Source of the DNA: Proteles cristata cristata
Lineage: Eukaryota; Chordata; Mammalia; Carnivora; Hyaenidae
DNA length: 64,000 bases
Reading direction: 5' to 3'
Assembly (NCBI GenBank): GCA_017311185.1
Contig: JAESUZ010003395.1
Location: 2,005,792 to 2,069,791, forward strand
The position numbers were made by a program, and so were the translations under genes. Of the stretch, positions 23,866-35,884 are shown in pieces. The notes under the pieces were generated by a model. It was given only the letters and a program-made list of their open reading frames with translations, did not search any database and was not told the DNA's origin. Positions within the stretch are counted from its first letter, which is position 1. Each line of letters begins with the position of its first letter.

Positions 23866-23965
23866 TGATGTCTAATTCTCCTTCCCTTGAATGTTGGCCA
23901 GACTTTGTGACTTGCTTCTAACCAAAAATATGTAGTAGGAGGAGGAATGATGTCAGGAATATTGC
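23866..23965 (+). mobile_element. Fragment of the old unassigned repeat family
   Basis: TCTCCTTCCCTTGAATGTTG and GTGACTTGCTTCTAACC match the opening of the repeat at 8895-9342. Only the first part is present. Confidence 0.5.
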
Positions 23966-24149
23966 AGAATAGTGATTCTCAGCACTTGCCCCCCAACCAT
24001 ATATGGATGTAATATCTTTATGAGATTTCCAGAATCTAGTTAGAAAGGTGAAACACTGCAGAAGAGCACAAAGCTGAGAAAAGCTGCATTAAGATGGATA
24101 AGAAGAGCACTTTTACTTTACCATCACCGCCCCTTTCTCCCCAAGCCAT

Positions 24150-25889
24150 GACAAACCCAAGGTTAACTGCATACTCAGTGGTGGAAAGCTGAAAGCTTTT
24201 CCTCTAAGACAAAGAATAAGGCAAGGATGCCTAGTCTCACCGCCTCTACTCATCATAGTACTGAAGTGGTATCCAGAGTGTATAGGTAAGTAAAAAGAAG
24301 GAAATAAAAAAGAAAAAGTAAAATTATCTGTTTGCAGATGACATGATCTTATACATAGAAAACCACAGATCTTGCTAAAAAACAAAAGCAATACATGAAT
24401 TCAGTAAAGGTGCAGGATATAAAATCAACTTACAACAATCAGTTGCATTTGTATACACTAACGACAAAAAGGATAAAATGCTTAGAAAAAACTTAACGAA
24501 GGAGGCAAAAAAAATCTTGCACACTGAAAACTACAAAAACATAGATGAAAGAAATTAGAGAAGACACCAATAAGTACAAAGACATTTCACATTTATAAAC
24601 TGGAAGATTTACTGTTAAATTTTTCATACTACCCAAAGCAATCTACAGATTTAATACAATCCCCTTCAAAATCCTAATAATATTTTAATAAATATAGAAA
24701 AAAATCCTATAAATCATAGGGATCTACAACATCCAGGGCAGCCAAACTGATCTTGAATAAGACCAAACCTAGAGGCATCATACTTCCTGGTTTCAAAATA
24801 TACTACAAATCTATAATAACTAAAGAAAATATATACAGTACTAGCATAAAGACAGGCATGCACACCAGTGGAACAGAATAAAGAGGGCAGAAATAAATCC
24901 ATGAATACATGGTTAACTGATATTTGACAAAGGTGCCTAAAATACACAATGGAGAAAGAACAGTCTTTTCAACAAAAGACGCTGGGAAAACTGGACATCC
25001 ACATGCAAAAAAAAAAAAAAAAAGTAACATTGTATCTCAATTTTTCACCATTCCAAAAAAAATCCATTCATAATGGGTTAAAGACTTAGACATAAGATCT
25101 GAATTTATAAAACTCCTAGAAGTAAACACAAAAGAAAAGCTCTTTGGTGCTGGTCTTGGCAATGATTTCTTGGACATGACACCCAAAGCACAGGCAATAA
25201 AAGCTAAAATAAGTAGGTGAAACTACATCAAACTAAAAAGCTTCTCCATAGCAATCAAAAGAAAGAAAAGACAATTTACATAATGGGAGACAATATTTAT
25301 CTACAAACTACACACCTGAAAAGGAATTAATGTCTAAAATATACAAGAAACTCCTACAACTGAATAGCAAAAACAAAATTCAAAAGCAAATAACCCTACT
25401 AAAAATGAATGAAGAACTAGGATATTTCTCCAAAGACATGCAAATGACCAGCAGATATATGAAGGTGCTCACCATCGCTAATCATCAGGGAAATCCAAAA
25501 CAAAACCACAATGAGATATCGACTCATCCCTGTTAGGATGGCTATTATCAAAAACAAAAACAAAAACAAAAACAAACAAGGGTAACAAGTGTTCATGAGG
25601 ATTCAGAGTAAAGGGAAGCCTTGTAAACCGTTGTTGGGAACATGAAATGGTACAGCAGCTATGAAAACCAGTATGGAGACTCTTTAAAAAATACAGAGAG
25701 AACTACAATATGATTCAGCAATTCTACTTTTGTGTATATATCCAAAAGAATTGAAATCAGAAACTTGCAGAGATATCTGAATTCTTTTCTCCATTCATTG
25801 CAGCATTACTCACAATAGTCAAGAACGAAAATTACCCAAGTGACCATCAACAGATGAATGAATTTAAAAGGTAGTATATACCTACAACT
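24150..25889 (+). mobile_element. Older host L1, left part (ORF2)
   Basis: Plus-strand L1 ORF2 from just before the reverse-transcriptase active site to the ORF2 end. The catalytic box still reads LFADDMILY at 24328-24354. Frameshifts and stops break the rest. Text continues to CATCAACAGATGAATGAATT near 25848, stops at the insertion point and resumes at 29772. This is the target of the younger L1. Confidence 0.88.
25548..25580 (+). repeat. (CAAAAA)n simple repeat
   Basis: Six-base CAAAAA units expanded inside L1 ORF2. Confidence 0.85.
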
Positions 25890-25911
25890 GATTTTTTTTG
25901 TTTCAAGTTTT

Positions 25912-26142
25912 TATTTATTTACTTAATTTTTTTCACATTTTTATTCATTTTTTGAGAGATAGAGAGAGACTACGATGTGGGGGGGTGGGGGGGTGCAGAG
26001 AGAAGAAGACACAGAATCCAAAGCGGGCTCCAGGCTCTGAGCTGTCAGCACAGAGCCCGATGCAGGGCTCAAACCCACGAATGGTGAGATCATGACCTAA
26101 GCGAAGTTGGACACTAAACCAACTGAGCCACCTCAGTGCCCC
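25912..26142 (-). mobile_element. SINEC_Fc-type SINE in the L1 3' end
   Basis: Reverse-strand copy with GAGCTGTCAGCACAGAGCCC and head GAGCCACCTCAGTGCCCC. Target-site duplication TCAAGTTTT at 25903-25911 and 26143-26151, made of L1 tail sequence, so the SINE is younger than the L1. It contains an odd G-rich run at 25979-25993. Confidence 0.94.
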
Positions 26143-26517
26143 TCAAGTTTTAATTTAAATTCCATTTACAGTGTAATGTTACTTTCAGGTGTAGAATCCA
26201 GTGATTCATCACATACATACAACATCCAGTGCTCTTCATAACAAGTGCCCTTCTTAATACCCATCACCCATTTAACCCATCCCCCTGCCCACCTCACCTC
26301 CAACAACCCTCAGTTTGTTCTCTGTAGTTTTAAGAGTCTGTTGTCATCACTTCTTTTTCTTTTCCCCTATATTCATTTGTTTTGTTTCTTAAATTTCAAG
26401 TATGAGTGAAATGATATGGAATTTGTCTTTCTCTGTCTTATTTCATTTAGCGTAATACTCTCTAGCTCCCTCCATATTGATGCAAATGGAAAGATTTTGT
26501 TCTTTTTTATGGCTGAG

Positions 26518-26612
26518 TATGTGTGTGTGTGTGTGTGTGTGTATGGGGTGAGACACATATACATACATATATACATATACATACACATACATACATACAT
26601 ACATATATATGG
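26518..26612. repeat. (TG)n plus (CATA)n compound microsatellite
   Basis: TG repeat at 26518-26543, then ACATATACATAC-type repeats to about 26608, at the L1 3' UTR microsatellite position. It gives spurious TYIHIYIYIH open frames. Confidence 0.94.
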
Positions 26613-27978
26613 GGAGAGAGAGTGAGAGAGATAGATGTCCATTCATCAGTCAATGAATATTTGAGCTCTTTCCATAATTTGGCTATTGTTGTTAATGCTG
26701 CTATAAACATTAGGGTGCTGTATCTCTGAATCAGTATTTTTGTATCCTTTGGGGAGATACCAATAGTGCAAATGCTGGATTGTAGGGTAGTTGTATTTTT
26801 TAAATTTTTTGAGGAGCCTCCGTACTGTTCTCCAGAGTGGCTGCACCAGTTTATATTCCCACCAGGAATGTAAAAGAGTTCCCCTTTGTCTGCATCCTTG
26901 CCAACATCTAGTTTCCTGTGTTGTTTATTTTAAACATTCTGACAGGTGTGAGGTGATATCTCATTGTAGTTTTGACTTGTATTTCACTGATCATGAGTGA
27001 TGTTGAGCATCTTTTCATGTATCTGTTATCCATCTGTATGTTTTCTTTGGAAACATATCTGTTCATGTCTTCCGCCCATTTATAAACTGAGTTATTTTTT
27101 GGGGAGGTGTTGAGTTTGATAGGTTTTTTTATATATGTTGGATATTAACCCTTTATCAGATATGTCACTTGCAAATATCTTCCTCCATTCTGAAGGTTAC
27201 CTTTTAGTTGTGCTGGCTGTTTCCTTTTCTGTACAGAAGCTTTTTCTCCTTTGATGAAATCCCAATAGTTTGTTTCTGCTTTTGTCTCCCTTGCCTCCAG
27301 AGACAAGTAACATCTCGTAAGAAGTTGTTATGGCTGATGTCAAAGAGATTACTGCCTATGTTCTCTAGGATTTGATGGTTTCCTATCTCACATTTATGTC
27401 TTTCATTCATTTTGAATTTATTTTTATGTATGGGGTAAATAAGTGTCTAGTTTCATCCTTTTGCATGTTTTTGTCCAATTTCCTCAACACCATTTGTTGA
27501 AGAGACTCTTTTTTTCAATGGATATTCTTTCCTGCTTTGTTGAAGATTAGTTGACCATATAGTTGTGTGTCCGTTTCTGCATTGTTCACTCTGTTCCATT
27601 GATTTCTGTGTCTGTTTCTGTGCTAGGACCATACTGTCTTGATCACTACAGCTTTGTAATATAATTTGAAGTGTGGAATTGTCATGCCTCCAGTTTTGCT
27701 TTTCTTTTTCAAAGATTGCTTTGGCTATTGAGGATCTTTTGTGGTTCCATACAAAGTTTAGAAATGTTCTAGTTCTGTGAAAAACACTGATGGTATTCTG
27801 ATAGGGATTGGGTTGTATCTGTAGATTGTTTTCGGTAACATAGACATTTGGATATTTGTTATATATGCCAATCCGTAGGCATGGAGTGTTTTTTTTTTTT
27901 TTCCATTTCTTTGTGTCATCTTCAATTTCTTTCATAAGTGTTTTATAGTTTTCAGAGTACAGATCTTTCACCTCTTTA

Positions 27979-29771
27979 GTAATGACATCCTGGACCAGAT
28001 GAACTTAGGCGATATATTCAGAACATTCTACCATAAAACAGAAGAATATACTTTCTTTTCAAGGGCACATGGGACATTCTCCAGAATAGATCACATACTA
28101 GGTCATAACTCAAGCCTCAACAAGTACAAAAATATTGAGATCATACCATATAGATTTTCTGATCACAATACTATGAAACTTAAGTCAATCACAAGAAAAA
28201 ATTGGAAAGAGCACAAATACATGGAGACTAATGAACACCCTACTAAGGAAAGAATGGGTCAACCACAAAATTAAAGAATAGATTAAAAAAATTTGGAAAT
28301 AAATGAAAATGAAAACATGAAGGTCCAAATCCTTTGGGATGCAGCAAAAGTGGTCATAAGAGAAAAGTATATAGCAATATAGTTCTACCTCAAGAAGCAA
28401 AAAAAAATCTGTAAAAAAAAAAAAAGTAATCTTACACCTAAAGGAGCTAGAAGAACAACAACAAAAGGACCCAAAAGCCAGCAGCAAAGGGAAATACAGG
28501 TTAGAGCAGAAATAAATGACACAGAAACAAAAAGAAGCCAATAGAGCAGGAGCTAGTTCTTTGGGGGAAAAAACAAAACAAAACAAAACAAAACAACACT
28601 AATAAAATCGCAAATCCCCCAGCCAGACTTCTCAAAGAGCAAAGAGAAAGGAACCAAGTAAATAAAATTAGTAATGAGAGAGGAGAAATCACAACTGACA
28701 TCACAGAAATACAAACAATTGTGGAAAATTATATGCCAACAAATTGGGCAAATCTGGAAGAAATGAATAAATTCCTAGAAACATATACACTACCAAAACT
28801 GAAAGAGGAAGTAGAAAACTTGAATAAACTGATAACCAGCAAATAATTTGAGTCAGTAATCAAAAATCTCCCAGCAAACAAAAAGTCCAGGGCCAGGGGT
28901 CTTCACAGGACAATTCTACCAAACATTTAAAGAAGAGTTAATATCTATTCTCAAATTATCCCAAAAAATAGAAACGGAAGGAAAACTTCCAAACTCATTC
29001 TATGAGGCCAGAATTACCCTGGTTCCAAAATCAGACAAAGACTAATAAAGAGAACTACAGGACAATATTTCTGATGTACACGGATGCAAAAATTCTGAAC
29101 AAGATACTAGCAAATTGAATCCAATAGTATATTAAAAGAATAATTCACCACAATCAAGTGGGGTTATTCCTGGGTTGCAAGCATGGTTCAATATTCACAA
29201 ATTTATCAGCGTGATTCTCCACATTAATGGAAGAAAAGATAAGAACCATATGATCATGTCAATGGATTCAGAAGAAGCATTTCGTAACATACAGCACCCA
29301 TTCTTTAATAAACACCATTAACAAAGTAGGGCTAGTGGGAACATACCTCAACATCACAAAGCTCATATATGAGAAACCCACAACTAATATCATTGTCAAT
29401 GGGGAAAAACCAAGAGTTTTTCCTCCACAGTCAGCAAAGTCAGGAATGTTCACTCTCACCACTGTTGTTCAACATAGTACTGGAATTCCTGGCCTCAGCA
29501 ATGAGACAACAAAAAGAAATGAAAGGCATCCAGATTGGTGAGGAAGAAGTCAAACTTTCACTACTTGAAGAAGACATGGTACTTTAAAACCTGAAAGACT
29601 TCACCAAAAGATTGTTAGATCTGATACGCAAATTCAGTAAAGTCACAGGATACAAAATCAATGTACAGAAATCTGTTGCATTTCTATGCACCAATCATGA
29701 AGCAGGATAAAGAGAAATCAAGGAACTGATCATACAATTGCACCAGAAGCCATAAGATACCTAGGAATAAG
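27979..29771 (+). mobile_element. Inverted 5' part of the same carnivore L1
   Basis: Plus-strand ORF2 from the endonuclease end (ATGACATCCTGGACCAGATG) through the RT region to 'ATACCTAGGAATAA'. That last point is exactly where the minus-strand part begins in L1 coordinates, with RC text of the AAAGAGGTGAAAGATCTGTA type. The RT catalytic box at 29561-29584 reads LLEEDMVL instead of LFADDMIL, followed by a stop. Confidence 0.9.
28566..28597 (+). repeat. (AAAAC)n simple repeat
   Basis: Five or six AAAAC units inside L1 ORF2. Confidence 0.9.
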
Positions 29772-30303
29772 CCTACAATAGAATATTATTCAGCCTTAAA
29801 AACAAAGAAAATCCTACTATTTGTAACAAATGGATGACACTGGAAGACATGCTAAGTGGGGGGGGGACCCAGTATCAGAAAGACAAATATTGTATGATTC
29901 CATTTATATAAGATATCCAAAATAGTATACTCATGGAAGTAGAGAACAGAATAATGGTTGCCATGGGCCAGGGACAAGAGAAAATAAGGATATTCAATGG
30001 ATATAAAGTCTCAGATATACAAGTTCTAGAAACTGAGTGTACAACATAGTGCCTATAAGCTAATAACACAGTATCAAGACCTTGAAATTTTATTAAGAAG
30101 GGAGGCTTCATGTGAAAGATTTTTACCATGAAAATGGGGAGGAGGACACAAGAAAACCTCTAGATATGATGGATACTATTATTACCTTGATTGTGGTGAA
30201 AGTACCAGGAGTGTATACATACATCCAAATACATCAAATTGTATTCATTAGATATGTGCAGTTTTTTGGTATATCAGTTGTACCTCAATAAAGTCATAAA
30301 AAA
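29772..30303 (+). mobile_element. Older host L1, right part (3' UTR)
   Basis: CCTACAATAGAATATTATTC resumes the L1 interrupted at 25889. It then follows an MA/MB-type 3' UTR (GGAAGTAGAGAACAGAATAA, 'TTGTACCTCAATAAAGT' at the end). CCTACAA at 25881-25887 and 29772-29778 is the probable target-site duplication of the younger L1. Confidence 0.87.
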
Positions 30304-30319
30304 TGTGGTGGTCGTGATG

Positions 30320-30722
30320 ATAGGTAATATCCCAGGCTAGGTCACAGAAGGGATAGCTTCTGTTTGTCTTTTGCTCTCTTGGATTGCTCTTCTTTGGGAA
30401 GCTGGCTGCCATACTGTGAAGACACTCAAGTAGTCTTTGGAAAAGCCCATGCTGGAGAGAGCTGAGGTCTCCTAATAACATCCAGTACCAACGTGCCCAT
30501 CATGAGAACGAGCCATCTTAGATCCTCTAGTCCCTGTCCAGACCTCATGTGAGTGCCCACATCCTGACTACACTCTAATGAGGGATGCCAAGCCAGAATC
30601 AGCCAGCAAAGATGCTCCTAGAGTTCCGACCAATAGAAACGATGAGGTAATAAAGGTCTGTCATTGGTTGAGGCTACTAAGTTTTAGCGTAATTTGTTAT
30701 GCAGAAGTAGATAACTAATACA
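30320..30722 (+). mobile_element. Old mammalian dispersed repeat, LTR-like, family not named
   Basis: Contains GGAAGCTGGCTGCCATACTG, 'GACACTCAAGTAG' and the shared end GTTATGCAGAAGTAGATAAC. It resembles the ending of 8895-9342. Strongly diverged. Confidence 0.6.
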
Positions 30723-31145
30723 TAATATTTTATGGTAGCTTTATTTGTAATAGTAAAAAATCAGAAACAATTTAAATTCCCATAAATAAAAGTATGGTTG
30801 AATAAACTGTAATTAATCCATATAATGAAACATTATACAACTATTAAATTAACAAGGTAGCTCTATGTACTCTAAAGTAAAAAAAAATCTTTAGACAGTA
30901 TTAAATAATAAAATCATTAAAGATTCCTCATTGTATTAATTTTTATAATAAATATATCTGGAAGTATGTAATTTACATATACAGCTACATACAATTGCCT
31001 GTATTTGTATATGCTTTCAGAAACCTCTGGAATAGAGGACTGGATAGAGGAAGGTAGCAAGGATATTTCACTTTATTCACTTCTACATAGTTGAAATTTT
31101 TTAATAACAAACATGTTTTATGTATCCATGTTTGCTTTTCTAATT
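30723..31145 (+). mobile_element. L1ME-like 3' UTR
   Basis: TAGCTTTATTTGTAATAGTA, 'AAAAATCAGAAACAATTTAAATTCCC', GGTTGAATAAACTGTAATTA and 'ACATTATACAACTATTAAA' follow the L1ME 3' end in order. Confidence 0.75.
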
Positions 31146-32257
31146 TTATTTTAAAAATTAAACTAATGAAAAATAAATGAAGTAGTGTTCTCTTCTTTTA
31201 AGAGCTTTCATTGTTGATATTAGCTAATTACCTCGAAGTACAAGACAAGAAAATAAGATAAAGCCAAAATGCATAATTTACTTTAAAGGCATTATGACGA
31301 TGAAAAGAAGTGGAATGACTATTAGTTTTGATTCCAAGCTAGGAAGTTTTAACTCCCTGTATGGCCACAGCTTACCTGCCTGTCAAATGGGATAGTGAAT
31401 CTCAAGATGTGATCTTGGTAAGGAATAAGAATGACTTGGCCCAGATTTACCACTGATATTGCACAGAGTCCAGAACCCACACCAAATGCCAGATGGACTG
31501 TGGGTCGATAGTGACATCTTCATGTACAAAAGACAGACATTAAAGAAGGGGATGAAATAGATGTCTACCTGTGGGAGCTATTGATTGGGTTTAATGCTAG
31601 GCCTTTTATCCTGTTATGCTGTGTGTAATATGCTGAGGATTTCAGAAAAAAAAAAATAATAATGCATGGGCTGTCCCAAGAACTAGAGGTCAAAAGGGAG
31701 TGGATAATAGAATTTGAATAAAAAGGAAAAATTGATTAGCTGATAGTGATTATTAGGCAAGGTTACAGAAGGCAATATTACAACTAGCAGAGCATCGCTA
31801 AAGGACATCAAAGCCATCTGAATCAACCTGAAGTATAAAATACAAAGATTCAAGTGACCAAAGCAAACTTTAATTGGGATTGCAAATATTACTTTGCAAA
31901 ACATGGCTAAAAGGGCTCCTTGAGAGTGTTTATGTGAAACCTTACCCCTTTCTTTCAAAGGTTCCTTGCAAAGAGTTCCAAAAAAATTCTTTAATTCTAG
32001 TTAATAGATTTTCCTTATTTTAATGTTCTCGTCTCGGGTGTAGGCATATTATAAATGGAATTAACTACATTACTAGTGCTTTTAATCTGATTTTACTGGT
32101 GCCTAGGGCTGATGACTGGGGATCAGCAGTTGTGTTGTTAGAAGAAAAATACAGTTTTACAGAAACAAAATTACATGTCCAAATAAACCTATCTCTCTGT
32201 GCATTTTATTTCTTATCCCAACTAGCCAAAGGGCCCTGACTACATATCTTCAAAAAA
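31146..32257. other. Unassigned, mainly unique DNA
   Basis: No recognised repeat, RNA or exon over 1.1 kb. Confidence 0.45.
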
Positions 32258-32268
32258 AGGTAGCTACA

Positions 32269-32501
32269 GGGGTGCCTGGGTGGCTCTGTCAGTTAAGCAT
32301 CTAACTTCAGCTCAGGTCATGATCTCATGGTTTGTGAATTCAAGCCCCACATCAGGCTCTGTGCTGACAGCTCAGAGCCTGGAGCCTGCTTCAGATTCGG
32401 TGTCTCCCTCTCTCTCTGTCCCTCCCCTGCTCACACAATGTCTCTCCGTCTCAGAAATAAATAAACATTTTTAAAAAATTAAAAGAAAAAAAGAAAAAAG
32501 T
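32269..32501 (+). mobile_element. SINEC_Fc-type SINE, full length, older group
   Basis: Forward copy GGGGTGCCTGGGTGGCTCTG with GACAGCTCAGAGCCTGGAGC, CTTCAGATTCGGTGTC and an AAATAAATAAACATTTTT tail. An 11-bp target-site duplication AGGTAGCTACA lies at 32258-32268 and 32502-32512. Confidence 0.96.
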
Positions 32502-32512
32502 AGGTAGCTACA

Positions 32513-33203
32513 AGCATCTTGTATGGCTGCAAGAATCAAAAACTTACCCTCTATCAGAGATCTGAAAAGAAGAGCCCACAAGTTGATGCGTTGCTTTGTT
32601 TGTAACAGCTGAACTGTGGGCCTGGAACTCCACCTTTGTGAAGCACTGCATACATTTTTGTAAGACTATTCATATATACAAAATAATTGACAGTTTTTAA
32701 TTCAGTCAAATCAACTGCCAGGCAATCCACTGGCTTGCTGCAGAGTCAATCTGATTTGGCTCTAACTGCAGCATCAGTACTTCCTGGGTCCTGGTCATTC
32801 ACAGTCCTCCATATGAGGCCACAACTTTGAATCTGGTGACAGGTGAAGGAAAGAAATGCTAGAGTGCATGAGCTGTGAATTTTAAAAGCAGTGATTACAG
32901 ACAGAAGATGACATAGTCTAAAATATCAAAACTGGCCCCTGAAACCATAATGTACTCCTGCCTCAACTTCTATTTTCTTATATTCGCTTGGGAATATTTC
33001 CAAAGTCTGCACTATGCCCAGCATAAGTCATCTCAACGTGGGTGGCCCATCACCCATAAACCTGCTCATTGACTCAGACATACCAGTGACTTTCCACTTG
33101 CTAAAACCGGCCTTGACTCCTTTACACAAGAGGTCATCAGGTCTTCTGCTCTCTGACAATACTTTGAGTGATTTGGCAGAAGGCAACTCTGTTCTTTTCA
33201 AAG
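32513..33203. other. Unassigned, mainly unique DNA
   Basis: No recognised repeat or gene. Confidence 0.4.
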
Positions 33204-33228
33204 TTTTTTTTTTTTTTTTTGGGGGGGG
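33204..33228 (+). repeat. T17G8 homopolymer junction
   Basis: A run of 17 T directly followed by 8 G, then AGGG. Open frames with F and G runs here are artefacts. Confidence 0.92.
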
Positions 33229-33270
33229 AGGGCTATTGCATTTCTTATTTTGAATAATCATTTAAAATTT

Positions 33271-33506
33271 GGGGTGCCTGGGTGGCTCAGTTGATTAAGC
33301 ATACGACTTCGGCTTAGGTCATGATCTTACAGTTTGTGGGTTTGAGCCCCGAATCGGTCTCTGTGCTGATGGCCAGCTCAGAGCCTAGAGCCTGTTTCAG
33401 ATTCTGTATTTCCCTCTCTCTCTGACCCTCCCCTGCTCTTGCGTGCGCTCTCGCTCTCTCTCTCTCTCTCAGAAATAAATAAAACAGTAACAAAATTTTT
33501 TTAAAA
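33271..33506 (+). mobile_element. SINEC_Fc-type SINE, intermediate subgroup
   Basis: Forward copy GGGGTGCCTGGGTGGCTCAG with the 4-base insertion form GATGGCCAGCTCAG but without the young-group deletion (TTTCAGATTCTGTATTTC). The tail is AAATAAATAAAACAG. Target-site duplication AATCATTTAAAATTT / AATCACTTAAAATTT at 33256-33270 and 33507-33521. Confidence 0.96.
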
Positions 33507-33521
33507 AATCACTTAAAATTT

Positions 33522-33844
33522 CATGCTACTGCTTGACTTTTTACATTGATCATTATCCCAAGTCCATGGGAAGCTTTTGGGGTACAAATGAATGTATTTT
33601 ATCTTCTTTTCTTGCCTTTTATTTCCTGTACCTACTTCCCCACTACCACTGGGATGGTCACAGTCTCTTACACTAGGAAATCCTTATTACTTATTTGTTT
33701 TGCAGCTGGAAAACCATGATATAGTTAGGTTTCAGGAACTTCAGAACCTCATTATGATAGGATGATATTTGCACCCCCAAAAAGCTTTATTACCATTCTA
33801 AAAGCAAAGGGAAAGGAAGGGAAATAAGTTTAATTAAGAGTAAG
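33522..33844. other. Unassigned DNA
   Basis: No repeat or gene recognised between two SINEs. Confidence 0.35.
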
Positions 33845-33852
33845 AATATTTT

Positions 33853-34029
33853 AGGGGTGTCTGGGTGGCTTAGTTAAGAGTCTGACTCTTGATTTCATCT
33901 CAAGTTTCGTGAGGTTGAGCCCACTGTCAGTGCAGAACCTGCTTGGGATTCTCTCTCTCCTCTCCCTCTGTCCCTCTCCCTGCTCATGCATTCTTTCTCT
34001 CTGAAAAATAAATAAAAAATTAAAAAAAT
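33853..34029 (+). mobile_element. Second-subfamily SINE with internal deletion
   Basis: Head GGGGTGTCTGGGTGGCTTAG, then CTCAAGTTTCGTGAGGTTGA, CAGTGCAGAACCTGCTTGGG and GATTCTCTCTCTCCTCTCC. It belongs with 23672-23860 rather than the main group. About 20-30 bases of the box-B side are missing. Short flanking repeat AATATTTT at 33845-33852 and 34030-34037. Confidence 0.9.
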
Positions 34030-34069
34030 AATATTTTCACAATACAATTTAAACTTCCCAGTGTGCTTA

Positions 34070-34205
34070 CAATGAAGTGGGGCTTAATTGTTATTTCTAT
34101 TTTACAGTTAAGACACCAGGCTGAGAAAGCTTAAGCAATTTGCCTAAAGTCAACTTGATTTTAAAGGGTTGATTCAAACCCAGGTCAGTTGGGCTCTACC
34201 ATCCT
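34070..34205 (-). mobile_element. MIR SINE fragment
   Basis: Reverse MIR: TTATTTCTATTTTACAGTTA, 'GAGAAAGCTTAAGCAATTTGCC', 'GATTCAAACCCAGGTCAG'. Confidence 0.8.
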
Positions 34206-35884
34206 GGGCCAGTTCAACAATAGGTAACATTAAAGAGGCTGCAGGAATAATCTGCAGAACAGGGTAACCAGTGAAGGGCTGCAGAGTGATGGAAGCAGAC
34301 GGAAATGGGCTGCCGATTGGGGAAAGGCTTCTTAAATGAGGGAACACTGAAAGAAGAAAAAGAGATGGAATATAGCCCTGAAAAACAGAGGATCAAGCAA
34401 GTGGAGCAAGGTAATAAAAGAAAAAGCATTTGCCATTAAAGCTGTAGAAATATTTACCATTGGTTTCCAATCTCCTCATATTTTCTATCTAGCCAAACAG
34501 CAATAAAGGTATGTGGAAAAACATATATATTAAATTACTAGGTGTCAGGTTTCTGATTTGATACCACTTGGTGTAAAAATAACAGTTATTATTACTCTTC
34601 ATTTATCTAGCTCTGAGCATGTACGCAGCACAGTATAATATGTAGAATTTATCAGAGGAGGGACAAGATTGGTCTCCAAGGACCTTCCGACTGGAGGCTT
34701 AAGTGGAGACGGTGTGGCACCCAAGAATCAGGGCACTGTTATCACAGGGACGTGGGGTGGCCTCCCTCCCAGGCTGTGGTCGATGACGCGTGGTCCCATT
34801 GCAGGTGGCATTCTTCTTTTGTGGGATATGGAAAGGGATTTCAGTGACCATTTTTTAGGAAGAAGATGTTGATTGGAGTCTTTTCCTAACATTATGTGCC
34901 ACAGATTACCACATGTAAAAGAAAAAACAAAACAAAACAGAACAAAAAGCAGCCAGTTTTCCTCTAAGAAAACTGCTGTCTTTTGAGTGGTGGGCAAAGG
35001 GCAATCATGATCCACTGTGACCCCCAATCTGGGAGCCAGGGCAGATGGGCAGCTTCCTCTCAGGGTTCAAGGAAGACAAGTTCTGGCTCATGACGATTAA
35101 GTGTATTCCCGTACCAGTAAATATAGCCTCAAAAATGTCCTGACAATGCACCATTGCTCAGAGATTCAGAAGACAACCAAGAGACAGCAAGTAAGCTGAA
35201 GTTCCTTCACTCAAATCAGAGCATAGGCCCTCAATCATGGATTATTAGCTTTTACTCTGGATACAAGTTTAATAAACTTGGTTTCATAGTTTCCCAGCAT
35301 GGGTAATTTAGCAAGAGAACAGGAGAAGTGTGAGGAAAGGCGGAGAGCTAGACAACAGGGAGGCAATAGAAAAAGCTGGAAAATGTAGCCAGGACTGGGG
35401 TGGGTTGGAATGACAGGGCAACAAATACACACTCTTACAACTCGGTGGTCCCTCAGAGCATCAGTGTTTGCACAGGCTTATAACTCAGACTTCAGCATGC
35501 ACTTGTTTCAGCTGCTATGTATTATGTATTATCTACAAGAAAAGAATTGCATTTTATTTAAAAAAAAAAAAAAAAAAAACCTGTGGCATTCTGCAAAAAC
35601 AAATACCGAATGAACTACCCCAACTGGAAGGAAAAGCAAAATGGTTGGAATAAATAATTTAAGAAGAAAGAGCTCATGATGTAGGATAAAAGCAGTTAAG
35701 TAACATTTGGACTTAATACTAAATAGACGCTCTTAATTGTTACGAAGGTTTAAGGCAAACATAAACGAACTTCTTAAGATACAGTGCAAAATGCTAATGA
35801 TCAGTTGGAAAATAAGTCCAGATATTTCAAAGAAATATATCGGAGAGAAACTAAAATCATGGTCAAGTTCATTTAACACCGAAT
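34206..35884. other. Unassigned, mainly unique DNA
   Basis: No SINE, LINE or exon recognised over 1.7 kb. An A-run of about 19 lies at 35561-35579. An AAAAC-type simple stretch occurs near 34922-34945. Confidence 0.45.

Larger units (their letters stand above)
25891..27978 (-). mobile_element. Carnivore-lineage L1, 3' part (twin-primed insertion)
   Basis: Starts with T8 as reversed A tail, then the reversed carnivore-type L1 3' UTR (GTTTGTTCTCTGTAGTTTTA, 'TGCAAATGGAAAGATTTTGTTC') and ORF2. A minus-strand open frame at 27453-27971 encodes 172 ORF2-like residues, beginning [15 protein letters not shown]. At 27978/27979 it joins a plus-strand piece of the same element. A SINE at 25912-26142 lies near its 3' end. 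Confidence 0.9.

Noticed and set aside
27453..27971. 172-codon minus-strand open frame, the longest in the window
   Set aside because: It is L1 ORF2 (YKTLMKEI and WNHKR motifs) within a truncated, inverted element, not a host gene.
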